Shown in pieces: positions 1 to 6,604 of a stretch of 11,485 nt of DNA (position 1 is its first letter; every line of letters begins with the position of its first letter). The stretch lies in NCBI GenBank assembly GCA_036835375.1, contig DAITMB010000144.1, positions 1 through 11,485 on the forward strand, given 5' to 3'. Source of the stretch: JANQTF01 sp036835375. GTDB lineage: Bacteria > Bacteroidota > Bacteroidia > J057. The notes under the pieces are model-generated. The model was not told where the DNA came from. It saw only the letters and a program-made list of their open reading frames with translations, and searched no databases. A program made the position numbers and the translations under genes.

Positions 1-203
1 TCGTAACCATTTCTTTTCGAAAGTTCTTCTTGTCGACTTGGGTCAAAACGTAACATTAAATTTTCACCACTTACACAAACACAAGTTTTCCTGTTTACCA
101 TAAAGTTTAGGACATTGAACATTTCCTTTTCCTCAATTTCTAGTCCCGGTATTTCAGCAAGATACTCCCTAACTCTGTCTGAAAGATTTGTGTCGTAAGG
201 CAT
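1..203 (-). CDS. TfoX/Sxy N-terminal-domain protein (partial, C-terminus outside window)
   Basis: Reading the minus strand from the ATG at 203-201 gives 67 open codons to the window edge. The protein begins MPYDTNLSDRVREYL and continues with the PGLE, EKEMFNVLNFMVN and CVSGENLMLRFDP segments. These match the TfoX N-terminal domain pattern (MAYDE..ADR.R..L....V.EKKMFGG..FMVNG.M...V..D.LM.R). The family is named after the competence regulator TfoX/Sxy, but short stand-alone N-terminal-domain proteins like this are common and their function is unknown, so no role in competence should be assumed. The glycine pair usual after KMF is replaced by Asn-Val here. The start lies 9 bp after the stop of the VOC gene, so the two are almost certainly co-transcribed. 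The family assignment is firm; the function is not. Confidence 0.8.
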   Translation of the reverse strand, partial: MPYDTNLSDRVREYLAEIPGLEIEEKEMFNVLNFMVNRKTCVCVSGENLMLRFDPSRQEELSKRNGY

Positions 204-212
204 AAATGAAAA

Positions 213-587
213 TTATTTATGTGAATGAAGTCCTACGGTATTACCTTCTGTGTCAATGAAAATAGAGATAAAGCCAAATTCACCAATATTCATTTTAGGT
301 TGTACAACTTTTCCACCTGCTGCTTCAATTCTTTGCTCTTCTGCAATGTTATCTTCGGTTTCAAAATAGATAACCGTGTTGTTGCTACCTGGGACAAAAC
401 CAGCTTTCTCCACCAATGCACCTGATATGTCTTGGCTTTCAGGACTAAAAGGAAAGAAAGATTGCTTACCCCATTCAATGGGAGCATCTGTTAGCTCAAG
501 ATTGAATACTGTTTCGTAGAATTTTTTTGCTCGGTCTAAGTTTGCTACATTGAGGTCAAACCAACCAACTGGATTTACATTAGCCAT
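213..587 (-). CDS. VOC (glyoxalase/bleomycin-resistance fold) family protein
   Basis: This encodes a 124-residue single-domain protein starting MANVNPVGWFDLNV. It shows the vicinal oxygen chelate pattern: a first beta strand, then LDRAKKFYETVFNLEL (the A..FY...F.. helix typical of the family), a central strand pair, AGGKVVQPK, and the closing strands FISIFIDTEGNTVGLHS. One VOC domain holds two beta-alpha-beta-beta-beta repeats, and most members act as dimers with a metal site. The His usual in the first strand of true glyoxalase I is not evident, so the substrate cannot be named. An upstream in-frame ATG at 686 would add 33 residues unlike the family and overlap the regulator gene, so the ATG at 587 is preferred. 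It lies between an AraC regulator (85 bp upstream) and a TfoX-domain gene (9 bp downstream), and may be controlled by that regulator. Confidence 0.85.
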   Translation of the reverse strand: MANVNPVGWFDLNVANLDRAKKFYETVFNLELTDAPIEWGKQSFFPFSPESQDISGALVEKAGFVPGSNNTVIYFETEDNIAEEQRIEAAGGKVVQPKMNIGEFGFISIFIDTEGNTVGLHSHK

Positions 588-624
588 TGTCAAATGATTT
601 TTAAATTTTTGCACGATTGCGATC

Positions 625-651
625 CAAAGGTATCCCCCTCCCGAACGACAA
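625..651 (-). promoter_or_regulatory. Candidate Bacteroidota promoter for the VOC-TfoX pair
   Basis: On the minus strand a perfect TAnnTTTG element (TACCTTTG, 632-625) is preceded by TTG (651-649, within TTTTG) at a 16-nt spacing. That is one base shorter than the 17-23 nt usually quoted for flavobacterial promoters. Transcription would begin around 618 and give a leader of about 30 nt before the ATG at 587. It sits in the 85-bp spacer after the regulator gene, so the VOC and TfoX genes may be transcribed independently of the regulator. This is a motif match only. Confidence 0.4.
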
Positions 652-672
652 AATTGTAAAAATGGGACAGGC

Positions 673-1491
673 CTATTTTTTGTCAAAAATCAAAGACATT
701 TTTAAATCGTCTCCAAAAAACTCCTTTGGTGTCAGTCCAGTAAACTCCTTGAATTCTTTTATAAAATGTGCCTGATCGAAATATTCATTTTCATAAGCCA
801 AGTCAGTTAGGCTTGTAATCTCTTCGTTTAGCAATACTTTTAAAGTTTTCTGAATCCTAATTGTCTTTGCAAGTTGCTTGGGACTTAGCCCTATGGCTGA
901 AGCAAATTTCCGAGCAAGTTGTCTTCGGTTTATATTGTTGCTCTTTGAGAATTCATTCACAGAAAACTGTCCATTTTGGTTTAAGATTGTTTCAACTGTT
1001 GATGCTACGATATTGTCTATGGTTTTTCTGTCTGCTAGCTCTTTCAAAAGAAAGGTCTCAATAATATGAATTCTTTCAGATGTTGAGTTTGCATATAAGA
1101 TTTGTTCGCCAAGCTTTTTGCCCTCTTCTCCAAATAATATGTCCAACGGCACGGCTGTGTTTTCCATCTCCTTTATTGGGATGGTTGAGAAAGGCAAAAA
1201 TCCATTAGGCTTGAATTGAACTACAAAACTGCCTGTTATACCGGTAGGTTCAATCACATAAGGTTTCGTCAATTGTCCAATTAAAAAGTATCTTGGCAAA
1301 ATGGTTATCTCGCCATTTTGTGAGTGATGCTTGTAAGTATCTCCATAGTGAAAAATTAATTTCATTGTTCCGTCTGGTACGATTGTGTTTTTGAGAGGAA
1401 TATTTTCTTTTTCACCATTTAATGTCCAATAGCGTTTGACAAACTCTGTCAGTTCGATATTTGGCTGATATGTTTTCGGATTTAACTCCAT
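673..1491 (-). CDS. AraC-family transcriptional regulator with DUF6597-type sensor domain
   Basis: This encodes a 272-residue regulator. Residues 1 to about 120 resemble the DUF6597 N-terminal domain found in many AraC proteins, with FVKRYWTL, a VPDGTMKLIFHYGD strand, FLIGQLTKPY and GSFVVQFKPNGF. Residues about 165-262 form the AraC DNA-binding region with two helix-turn-helix units: FSVNEFSKSNNINRRQLARK, then TSLTDLAYENEYFDQAHFIK, followed by the closing FKEFTGLTPKEFF signature. The ligand is not predictable. The gene starts at ATG 1491-1489, just inside the repeat-bearing boundary region, and is the first of three co-directional genes, so the VOC gene is its most likely target. Its DNA is visibly more AT-rich than the genes to the right. 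The family call is firm; the regulon is inferred from position. Confidence 0.92.
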   Translation of the reverse strand: MELNPKTYQPNIELTEFVKRYWTLNGEKENIPLKNTIVPDGTMKLIFHYGDTYKHHSQNGEITILPRYFLIGQLTKPYVIEPTGITGSFVVQFKPNGFLPFSTIPIKEMENTAVPLDILFGEEGKKLGEQILYANSTSERIHIIETFLLKELADRKTIDNIVASTVETILNQNGQFSVNEFSKSNNINRRQLARKFASAIGLSPKQLAKTIRIQKTLKVLLNEEITSLTDLAYENEYFDQAHFIKEFKEFTGLTPKEFFGDDLKMSLIFDKK

Positions 1492-1534
1492 TGTCTATTT
1501 ATGTATGCTGTCTTTTACAATGACAGCCAACGGT

Positions 1535-1579
1535 AATGTAAGCACTTTGGGAGCGATAGCAAGCATATTCGCTTACATT
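1535..1579. repeat. Palindromic repeat (9-bp perfect arms) at cassette boundary
   Basis: AATGTAAGC at 1535-1543 is matched by its exact inverse GCTTACATT at 1571-1579. The 27-bp interior contains a second, imperfect pairing (AGCGAT with ATTCGCT next to the right arm). On the left the sequence continues outward as GCCAACGG; the inverse (CCGTTGGC) expected on the right if the element were symmetrical is missing, and transposase-remnant sequence follows immediately. Palindromes of this general look occur between genes in Bacteroidota cassette-like arrays, but naming it an attC site would go beyond the evidence, because the core does not fit the classical consensus cleanly. Confidence 0.5.
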
Positions 1580-1812
1580 TGCTTTTCGAGTATCCCTTCT
1601 CGCAGTTCGTATGGCAATCGCTCAAGCTTGTTCAGGTTTCTTATTCCGTACATCCATGTATCAAAACGGGACTGCAATTCCCTGATATCCCGTTGGTGCT
1701 TAGGCATTTCCACGTAAACAAAGATCAATTTATCGAAAAAGATTTTACGGGTTTCGATGTCTAGCTCAGCGCATTGCTATCCTCCGGCGGGAAATAGCGT
1801 TTTTGGGGAGAT
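1573..1812 (-). pseudogene. Remnant of Rpn family recombination-promoting nuclease/putative transposase
   Basis: The minus strand from 1776 to 1576 reads 67 open codons, ending at TAA 1575-1573. They include DIETRKIFFDKLIFVYVEMP, then FDTWMYGIRNLNKLERLP and YELREGILEKQ. This matches the middle of Rpn/PD-(D/E)XK-type transposases of Bacteroidota (...FYDKL.F.YLEMPKF......L...FDKWLY.LKNL..L...P..L...IF). Upstream, a second frame reads RYFPPEDSNALS up to about 1775 and joins smoothly if a single base is restored near 1773-1778, which suggests a frameshift. Intact members are usually near 300 residues; here both the N-terminal nuclease part and the C-terminus are absent. The coding match ends exactly where the right arm of the palindrome begins, so the stop codon is supplied by the repeat. 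It cannot be functional. The homology is judged by eye. Confidence 0.6.
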
Positions 1813-1816
1813 TTAG

Positions 1817-1824
1817 TAAATTTG
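1817..1824 (+). promoter_or_regulatory. Candidate -7 element (TAAATTTG) for the YdeI-like gene
   Basis: TAAATTTG is a perfect match to the Bacteroidota -7 consensus TAnnTTTG, 21 bp before the ATG at 1846. No TTG or TTTG lies at the usual -33 distance, so it is only a half-match, and the implied leader of about 15 nt is short. Confidence 0.25.
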
Positions 1825-1845
1825 AAAGAAAAAGGGATTGATACT

Positions 1846-2322
1846 ATGGCTAATGAATACTTACTCGAGAGATTCGGAAGTGGCATGCACTACCTCATGG
1901 TTGATCCATTGACTGTGTTGGAGGTAACAAAAAATGGTAACAAAAGGGTGATATGTACCCTCAATGATCAGATAGAAGTCCACTGTGCCATCATGCCGAA
2001 AAAAGAGGGAGGACATTTTATAAACGTTGGCTCAGCGATCTGCAAAAAGCTTGGCATCCAAGAAGGTACAAAAGTAACCGCTGACTTCAGGGTGGACGAC
2101 ACCGAATACCAATTTGAGATGCCCGAAGTACTCAAAGAAGTCTTGAACTCAGACCCGGAGGCAGACAGCATCTTTCATTCTTTGAGCGAAGGAAACCAGC
2201 GGGGGCTTATGTATTTGGTCACCCAGGTAAAATCTATTGACAAAAAAATCGAGAGAGCATTAACAATTGTCGAAAAATTAAAGACTGGAATCACCTCCCC
2301 GAAGATGATGTTGAAGCAGTAA
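1846..2322 (+). CDS. DUF1905 / YdeI-OmpD-associated family protein
   Basis: This encodes a 158-residue soluble protein. Residues about 30-90 resemble the small DUF1905 beta-barrel, with NVGSAICKKLGIQEGTKVTA as the characteristic helix-then-strand. Residues about 93-150 resemble the YdeI/OmpD-associated helical domain, MPEVLKEVLNSDPEADSIFHSL followed by a paired helix carrying the KKIERALTIVEKLKTG end. The two are frequently combined in one protein. The YdeI name comes from work on bacteriocin protection in enterobacteria, and the biochemical activity remains unknown. An upstream TTG at 1822 would add eight residues; the ATG is preferred because it opens the family-like region and has AAAGGG a short distance upstream. 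The gene stands alone on this strand, next to the transposase remnant, and nothing is visible that ties it to the lipoprotein downstream. Confidence 0.75.
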   Translation: MANEYLLERFGSGMHYLMVDPLTVLEVTKNGNKRVICTLNDQIEVHCAIMPKKEGGHFINVGSAICKKLGIQEGTKVTADFRVDDTEYQFEMPEVLKEVLNSDPEADSIFHSLSEGNQRGLMYLVTQVKSIDKKIERALTIVEKLKTGITSPKMMLKQ

Positions 2323-2469
2323 ATCACGAAACAAGGCGAGTTCCATTTAAGATACCTCTTTCAACGAAAATCGAATTTTTCCACGTCATCAGTCCCAAAA
2401 TTTTTCTCTGGAAAAAAGTGCGCTAAACGATAACTTGATGCCATTCTCTTCGCCATCAATATTCATTCT

Positions 2470-2799
2470 ATGAAAATCTCATCATTGGCTAGGCTCATTT
2501 TGGGTCTCGTCACCCTCCTGTTCCTCACCAGTAGTTGCACCACGACACGGGTTGCAACGTTGGTGACTTCCGAAAGCGATAGCCTTGAGCTATTCACCAC
2601 AAAAATTCCCGAAAGAGACTACCTGGAAATTTGCTACATCCAGACCGACGGCGCCATCTTTCACACACCCCAAAAACTACTGGACGGGCTCAAGCAAAAA
2701 GGCAGGGAAATAGATGCAGATGCCATTATCCATATCAAGTATGACTATCAAGGATGGTACCCGGTAGTCTCAGGAATTGCGATCCGGTATCGAGAATAG
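2470..2799 (+). CDS. Small predicted lipoprotein
   Basis: This encodes a 109-residue protein with an N-terminal signal sequence. A short basic start (MKISSLAR) precedes a hydrophobic stretch (about residues 9-20) and then LTSSC, with Cys23 as the probable lipidated residue. The Thr at the -3 position is a loose lipobox. The mature part is about 86 residues and ends with DADAIIHIKYDYQGWYP and SGIAIRYRE. This is reminiscent of the GADA-I-V-Y ... G-A-R ending of small heavy-metal-binding/YbjQ-like and other bacterial lipoproteins, but that resemblance is too short to assign a function. It converges on the antiporter gene with 76 bp between their stops. No terminator-quality hairpin is evident there. 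Confidence 0.7.
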   Translation: MKISSLARLILGLVTLLFLTSSCTTTRVATLVTSESDSLELFTTKIPERDYLEICYIQTDGAIFHTPQKLLDGLKQKGREIDADAIIHIKYDYQGWYPVVSGIAIRYRE

Positions 2800-2875
2800 G
2801 CAATATCGGAGGCGCGGAACTGCTAAACGCATCCCTCTGCCTCGCATCAAAGCCAAACGAATCGACTCACACCAT

Positions 2876-4768
2876 TTAGGTAGTCCCCTTCAATATTCGT
2901 TCGCGCATTTGCTCGCTGTCCCAGGCATGGCCTTGGTCAGGGATCTGAGCACGAAGGTCGGCGGCGAGGAGGCTTTCCTGGCACTCGATTTCCTCCCGCA
3001 CCCTCAATATGTACTTCTGTTTGTCATGACGATCTTCTGCGAGCCTCCGCAAAGAATATTCGTCGTGCTTGCGGAAATTTTTCGCTGCACGGGCTAAGGC
3101 ATGAGCGCGAAATCCCAGTTTTCGGAGGGCATCGACTCCCATGCGGATGGAAGTGTCTAGGGATTCGCGGTAAAAATCTTCCACTCCCTGGTCCAGCAAA
3201 TTATAGGCGTCATAGCGGTCTTTTGCCCGGATCATTAGCTGTAAATGAGGAAAATGCATCTTCGCAATCTCCACCAACGTGTGATTCGTCTCGGGTGAAT
3301 CAATGGCTGAAATCAGGATTTTGGCCTCTTCTACCCCAGCTGACTTCAATAAATCAAGCCGTGTCGCATCACCATAAAACACCTTGAATCCCATCTTTCT
3401 CAGCAATTCTACCCGGTCGGAATCATTGTCCAAAATGGTGGCCTCCACGCCGTGCGCCCGCAAAAATCTCCCGATCGTGCTCCCAAAGTGTGAAAATCCA
3501 ACCAAGATCACTGCATGCTTGGTGTCAACCACATCTGGTGCCACCGCCACGCGCTCTTTGGTCCCAATATTGGGCTGAAGCACCCGCTCGTAGAGCACCA
3601 TGATCAAAGGTGTGAGGGTCATGCTGATGGCAGTCACAGCCATGAGCATCCCAATTGATTCCGCCTCCATGATCCCCAATTGATCAATGAAGGAAAGCAA
3701 CACGAACGCAAACTCACCGACTTGTGCCAGTCCCAACGAAAAAAGGAGGTTCTGATCGAGTCCCATGCGAAAAAGCTTCCCAATCCCGAAGAGAATGATC
3801 ATTTTCAGCAGCATCACCGCCAACACCAGCCCTACAATGGTCCCGGGATTCCCTATGATGAGTTCAAAATTGATCGAAGCACCTACGGCCATGAAAAATA
3901 GCCCAAGCAACAGTCCTTTGAACGGCTCCAGGTCGCTTTCCAGTTCATGCCGATACTCGCTATTGGCCAGCACTACCCCCGCCAAAAAGGTGCCTAATGC
4001 CGGACTCAGTCCGACCTGCTCCATGAGATAAGCGATTGCCACCACCAAAAACAGGGCACAGGCCGCAAACAATTCTCTCAGTCGTGTCCTCGCGACGATG
4101 TGAAGAAGGGGTCCCACAAGGTAGCGCCCTGCGACAATGATCAATGCCACAGCGCCCAACACGGACAAGGTCTGAACCCAAGCGGGCAATCCATCCAGCA
4201 GGGTGGCTTCTGCATGGTGGTCTCCCAGGGCTTCTGGTAGCACCAATGGAGCCACGGCCATCAAGGGAAGCACTGCCAAAATCGGAATCACCGCAATATC
4301 TTGAAAGAGGAGCACAGAAAATGACCCCTGGCCAGCGGCAGTGTTCATCATGCCTTTTTCCTTCAAAGACTGCAACACGATTGCGGTAGAAGACATGGAC
4401 AGCGCCAACCCGGCTGCCAAGGCAGCTTGCCAGCTCAGCCCGATCGCCAGTCCCCCGGCAAAGAGGACGAGCGCCGTCACCAGCACTTGGCTCATTCCCA
4501 TGCCCAGAATGGATTGTCGCATTCGCCAGAAGTGGCTTGGTTCCAGCTCCAATCCCACCAAAAACAGCATCATGACCACGCCAAACTCGGCAAAGTGCAT
4601 GATGCTTTCGCCTTCGGCCCCCACAAATCCCATCAAAAAGGGACCAATCACAATGCCAGCTAGTAGGTACCCCAAGACAGAACCCAGTCCGAGTCGCTTG
4701 GCAAGGGGGACGAACAACAACGCTGCGCCCAGGTACACCACGGCCTGCAGTAAAAATGATCCATTCAT
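2876..4768 (-). CDS. kefC: KefB/KefC-type monovalent cation:proton antiporter (CPA2) with RCK domain
   Basis: This encodes a 630-residue inner-membrane protein. Residues about 5-395 form the Na+/H+-exchanger (CPA2) domain of roughly a dozen helices, with LALSMSSTAIVLQSLKEKG at 121-139, the LLFQDIAVIP helix at 153-162 and the Kef regulatory loop HELESDLEPFKGLLLG at 274-289. Residues about 417-535 form the RCK/TrkA_N domain, with KVFYGDATRLDLLKSAGV at 462-479 and a C-terminal extension like that of E. coli KefC. In E. coli such proteins export K+ in exchange for H+, are held shut by glutathione and opened by glutathione adducts, which acidifies the cytoplasm and protects against electrophiles. 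The nucleotide-loop motif here reads GFSHFG (424-429) instead of GFGRFG. It overlaps the upstream oxidoreductase gene by ATGA, implying translational coupling. KefC rather than KefB is suggested by the RCK region; the two are hard to separate by eye. Confidence 0.9.
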   Translation of the reverse strand: MNGSFLLQAVVYLGAALLFVPLAKRLGLGSVLGYLLAGIVIGPFLMGFVGAEGESIMHFAEFGVVMMLFLVGLELEPSHFWRMRQSILGMGMSQVLVTALVLFAGGLAIGLSWQAALAAGLALSMSSTAIVLQSLKEKGMMNTAAGQGSFSVLLFQDIAVIPILAVLPLMAVAPLVLPEALGDHHAEATLLDGLPAWVQTLSVLGAVALIIVAGRYLVGPLLHIVARTRLRELFAACALFLVVAIAYLMEQVGLSPALGTFLAGVVLANSEYRHELESDLEPFKGLLLGLFFMAVGASINFELIIGNPGTIVGLVLAVMLLKMIILFGIGKLFRMGLDQNLLFSLGLAQVGEFAFVLLSFIDQLGIMEAESIGMLMAVTAISMTLTPLIMVLYERVLQPNIGTKERVAVAPDVVDTKHAVILVGFSHFGSTIGRFLRAHGVEATILDNDSDRVELLRKMGFKVFYGDATRLDLLKSAGVEEAKILISAIDSPETNHTLVEIAKMHFPHLQLMIRAKDRYDAYNLLDQGVEDFYRESLDTSIRMGVDALRKLGFRAHALARAAKNFRKHDEYSLRRLAEDRHDKQKYILRVREEIECQESLLAADLRAQIPDQGHAWDSEQMRERILKGTT

Positions 4769-5361
4769 GTGCCTTGATAAATATGGTCGTTCATCAGTCC
4801 TTCTGGGTTGATCTTCGCAAAGTCGAAAGAACCTTCCGCGAGCAAATGAAGCAGCTTGCCATAGTGGCGTCCCTTTCGGTCGAGGTCCTCAGCCGAGAGT
4901 CGGTGTGTGCCCCCCACGACAAAGGGAGGGAGATAGGTCATGTGACAGAGTCGAGCCGTCTGCTCAAAGGGGCGCAAAAACTCGTGAATGGTGTAGCGAT
5001 TGGATCCCGAAGTTTGATAGCGATCCAAGCTCCCGCCTGCTGAAAACGCATTGAAGACATATTTTCCTCGCAAGGATTCGCCCCCGGGACCGTAGGCCCA
5101 TCCAAATTGTAGCACAAGATCAATCCACTGCTTGAGCAGCGGCGGCGAACTGTACCAGTAGAAAGGATGGTGCCAAATGATCACGTCATGGGCCAATAGC
5201 ATAGCCTGCTCTGCTTGGACATCGACATGAAAATCGGGATACAACTCGTAAAGGTCTCTGAAGGTAACCCTCTCATCCTGCGGAAAATACTTCAGCAATG
5301 CCGCATTGGTGCGGGACTGCTCGAAGCGAGGATGAGCAAATAAAACCAGGACATTGGGCAT
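4765..5361 (-). CDS. kefF: KefF/KefG-type NAD(P)H:quinone oxidoreductase, ancillary to Kef antiporter
   Basis: This encodes a 198-residue flavodoxin-like protein of the DT-diaphorase/KefF-KefG family. The N-terminus MPNVLVLFAHPRFEQS is the first strand and FMN phosphate loop. It is followed by LYELYPDFHVDVQAEQ at 37-52, HHPFYWYSSPPLLKQWIDLV at 64-83 and GWAYGPGGESLRGKY at 87-101, all characteristic. In E. coli the homologues sit on the cytoplasmic face of Kef antiporters, are needed for full activity, and can reduce quinones. The LYxLYPDF and WYSxPPLLKxWID stretches look nearer to KefF, while PFEQTARLC looks nearer to KefG. The C-terminal tail (about 165-198) is longer than in E. coli. The gene is first in a two-gene operon; its TGA overlaps the antiporter ATG. 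Confidence 0.88.
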   Translation of the reverse strand: MPNVLVLFAHPRFEQSRTNAALLKYFPQDERVTFRDLYELYPDFHVDVQAEQAMLLAHDVIIWHHPFYWYSSPPLLKQWIDLVLQFGWAYGPGGESLRGKYVFNAFSAGGSLDRYQTSGSNRYTIHEFLRPFEQTARLCHMTYLPPFVVGGTHRLSAEDLDRKGRHYGKLLHLLAEGSFDFAKINPEGLMNDHIYQGT

Positions 5362-5463
5362 GTGCAGAGGAATTGACGACTTTGCTGATCAAATCAACAA
5401 AAAAAGTCTCTAATCCACTACAAGGGAAGTGATGAGAAATTCGATCGAACGTATTCTCGCGTG

Positions 5464-5492
5464 CAAACCTATTGGACACTGCGAAACCGCAA
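5464..5492 (-). promoter_or_regulatory. Candidate Bacteroidota promoter for the Kef operon
   Basis: On the minus strand, TTG (5492-5490) is followed after 18 nt by TAGGTTTG (5471-5464). This is a perfect match to TAnnTTTG and within the 17-23 nt spacing reported for flavobacterial promoters. The predicted start near 5457 leaves a leader of about 95 nt before the ATG at 5361. This is the best promoter match found in the window. No operator was recognised overlapping it. Confidence 0.5.
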
Positions 5493-5906
5493 GACGATCG
5501 GCAAGATGATCGTTCGCTACTCCGATCTCGCGAAATGAAATGCTACTTAACACAACTATGATGCTTAATAACAAAATACTAACTCATATTGACGTTAATT
5601 AACTAGTTAAAAATACCATCCAAGCAACTAGCATGCTGATGCTTCGCAACATTACCTTTCTTACTCCGGCAGCAACTTTAATCTCATTAGCCGTTGGGCA
5701 CTGGAAATGAATGTAGTAACGCGCTTGTTTAGGAAATAAATGGAAAGATTGGCTGACGAATCATTTTTTTTGAAGGTTATTCGGGTAGAATAACAACTGT
5801 GGACCCGATTGACGAAAAATCTTTCCTCTTTTCTTGTCTATCTTCAATTATTTTTCGTACGTTAAATCTTTGTTTCCTTAATGTTACCAAATTGTTAACA
5901 ACCAAC
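5493..5906. other. Intergenic region without a supported gene
   Basis: About 410 bp between the Kef promoter candidate and the PH-domain gene hold no convincing reading frame. The visible structure is an AT-rich nested palindrome at 5594-5610, where GTTAATTAAC overlaps TTAACTAGTTAA. A near-match to TAnnTTTG (AATCTTTG, 5865-5872) lies 34 bp before the downstream ATG without a -33 partner. Confidence 0.5.
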
Positions 5907-6434
5907 ATGACCAAGGTGTTTTTTAAAGAAGATGGCCGCCACCGAAACTGGAAAATAGCGCTGGTAGCCTCGATCATTGTCGTCCCACTTGTGTATGTGT
6001 GGATCATGCAACTGCGTCAACACTCTGCGGCTGAAGCCATGGCATCCACCCTCCTACCAATTACCCTCGTGAGCCTTCTGGCCACTGGCTGGTATGTCTT
6101 GATGCTACGCATCGCGAGGCTACACACCGAGATTGATCAGGAAGGGATACACTTCCGCTTCTTTCCGTTTCACAAGCAAACGCAACACATCGCTTGGAAT
6201 GAAGTCGCGGGCTACCGCATCATCAAAACCTCCCTTCTTGGTCATATGAGCGGCTGGGGTGTCCACTACGAATCGCAAGAACCCCATTACAGCGTTTCTG
6301 GTAAAAATGGGATTGAGCTGATTTTGGAAAATGGTCAACACCTGTTTATTGGCTCCAACAAGCCCAAAAAGCTCCGCAGAGTGCTCACCAAAAAGGTGGA
6401 GCTCCCTAAAATGATTGCCAATAGCGAAATCTAG
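5907..6434 (+). CDS. Two-helix membrane protein with PH-like domain
   Basis: This encodes a 175-residue protein. A charged N-terminus (MTKVFFKEDGRHRNWK) is followed by two predicted transmembrane segments at about residues 15-34 and 47-68, then a cytoplasmic domain at about 72-160. That domain contains EIDQEGIHFRFFPFH, IAWNEVAGYRI, GWGVHY, YSVSGKNGIELILENGQ and LFIGSNKPKKL. The pattern of strands and the SGxxGIxLxLxNGxxxxIGxxKP end resemble bacterial PH-like domains in small membrane proteins of Bacteroidota. The function is unknown. A GTG at 5799 would extend the frame by 36 residues that would add an implausible Phe/Leu/Cys-rich leader, so the ATG at 5907 is preferred. The gene is monocistronic and converges on the large secreted-protein gene. 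Confidence 0.7.
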   Translation: MTKVFFKEDGRHRNWKIALVASIIVVPLVYVWIMQLRQHSAAEAMASTLLPITLVSLLATGWYVLMLRIARLHTEIDQEGIHFRFFPFHKQTQHIAWNEVAGYRIIKTSLLGHMSGWGVHYESQEPHYSVSGKNGIELILENGQHLFIGSNKPKKLRRVLTKKVELPKMIANSEI

Positions 6435-6534
6435 ATCGTTGGAATTAGCTTCATCTACTCGGCGTATTCACGTGCCTTACTGATCTGCACATGAAGTGAG
6501 TTGACTTTTCACCGTAGCAAATGTCACCTCCAAC

Positions 6535-6576
6535 AAAAAAGCATCGCCCTTCAAAGGAGCGATGCTTTCTCTTTTT
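6535..6576. terminator. Bidirectional Rho-independent-type terminator
   Basis: GCATCGC (6541-6547) pairs with GCGATGC (6559-6565). The inner CCTT/AAGG extends the stem, with one bulged A. An A6 tract precedes it and TTTCTCTTTTT follows, so it can act on both strands. It lies between the stops of two convergent genes (6434 and 6605), where a shared terminator is expected. Confidence 0.8.
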
Positions 6577-6604
6577 GTAGAAGATTATCCATAGGAAGGC
6601 TCAC

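Noticed and set aside
588..686. N-terminal extension of the VOC protein to the ATG at 686
   Set aside because: The extra 33 residues do not resemble the family and would overlap the end of the regulator gene.
1505..1764. Two short plus-strand frames in the boundary region
   Set aside because: The opposite strand carries recognisable Rpn transposase sequence, so these are shadows of the remnant.
1776..1804. GCTAT/ATAGC hairpin followed by T5, resembling a terminator
   Set aside because: The stem is only 5 bp with bulges, no plus-strand gene precedes it, and the sequence appears to be former coding sequence of the transposase remnant.
2800..2875. GAGGC/GCCTC pairing between convergent genes as a terminator
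   Set aside because: A five-base stem with a 20+ base loop and no T tract is not terminator quality.
4341..4811. 156-codon plus-strand reading frame opposite the antiporter gene
   Set aside because: It is antisense to a well-supported Kef gene and rich in Pro, Ser and Lys, as expected from the mirror of membrane-helix codons; no family resemblance.
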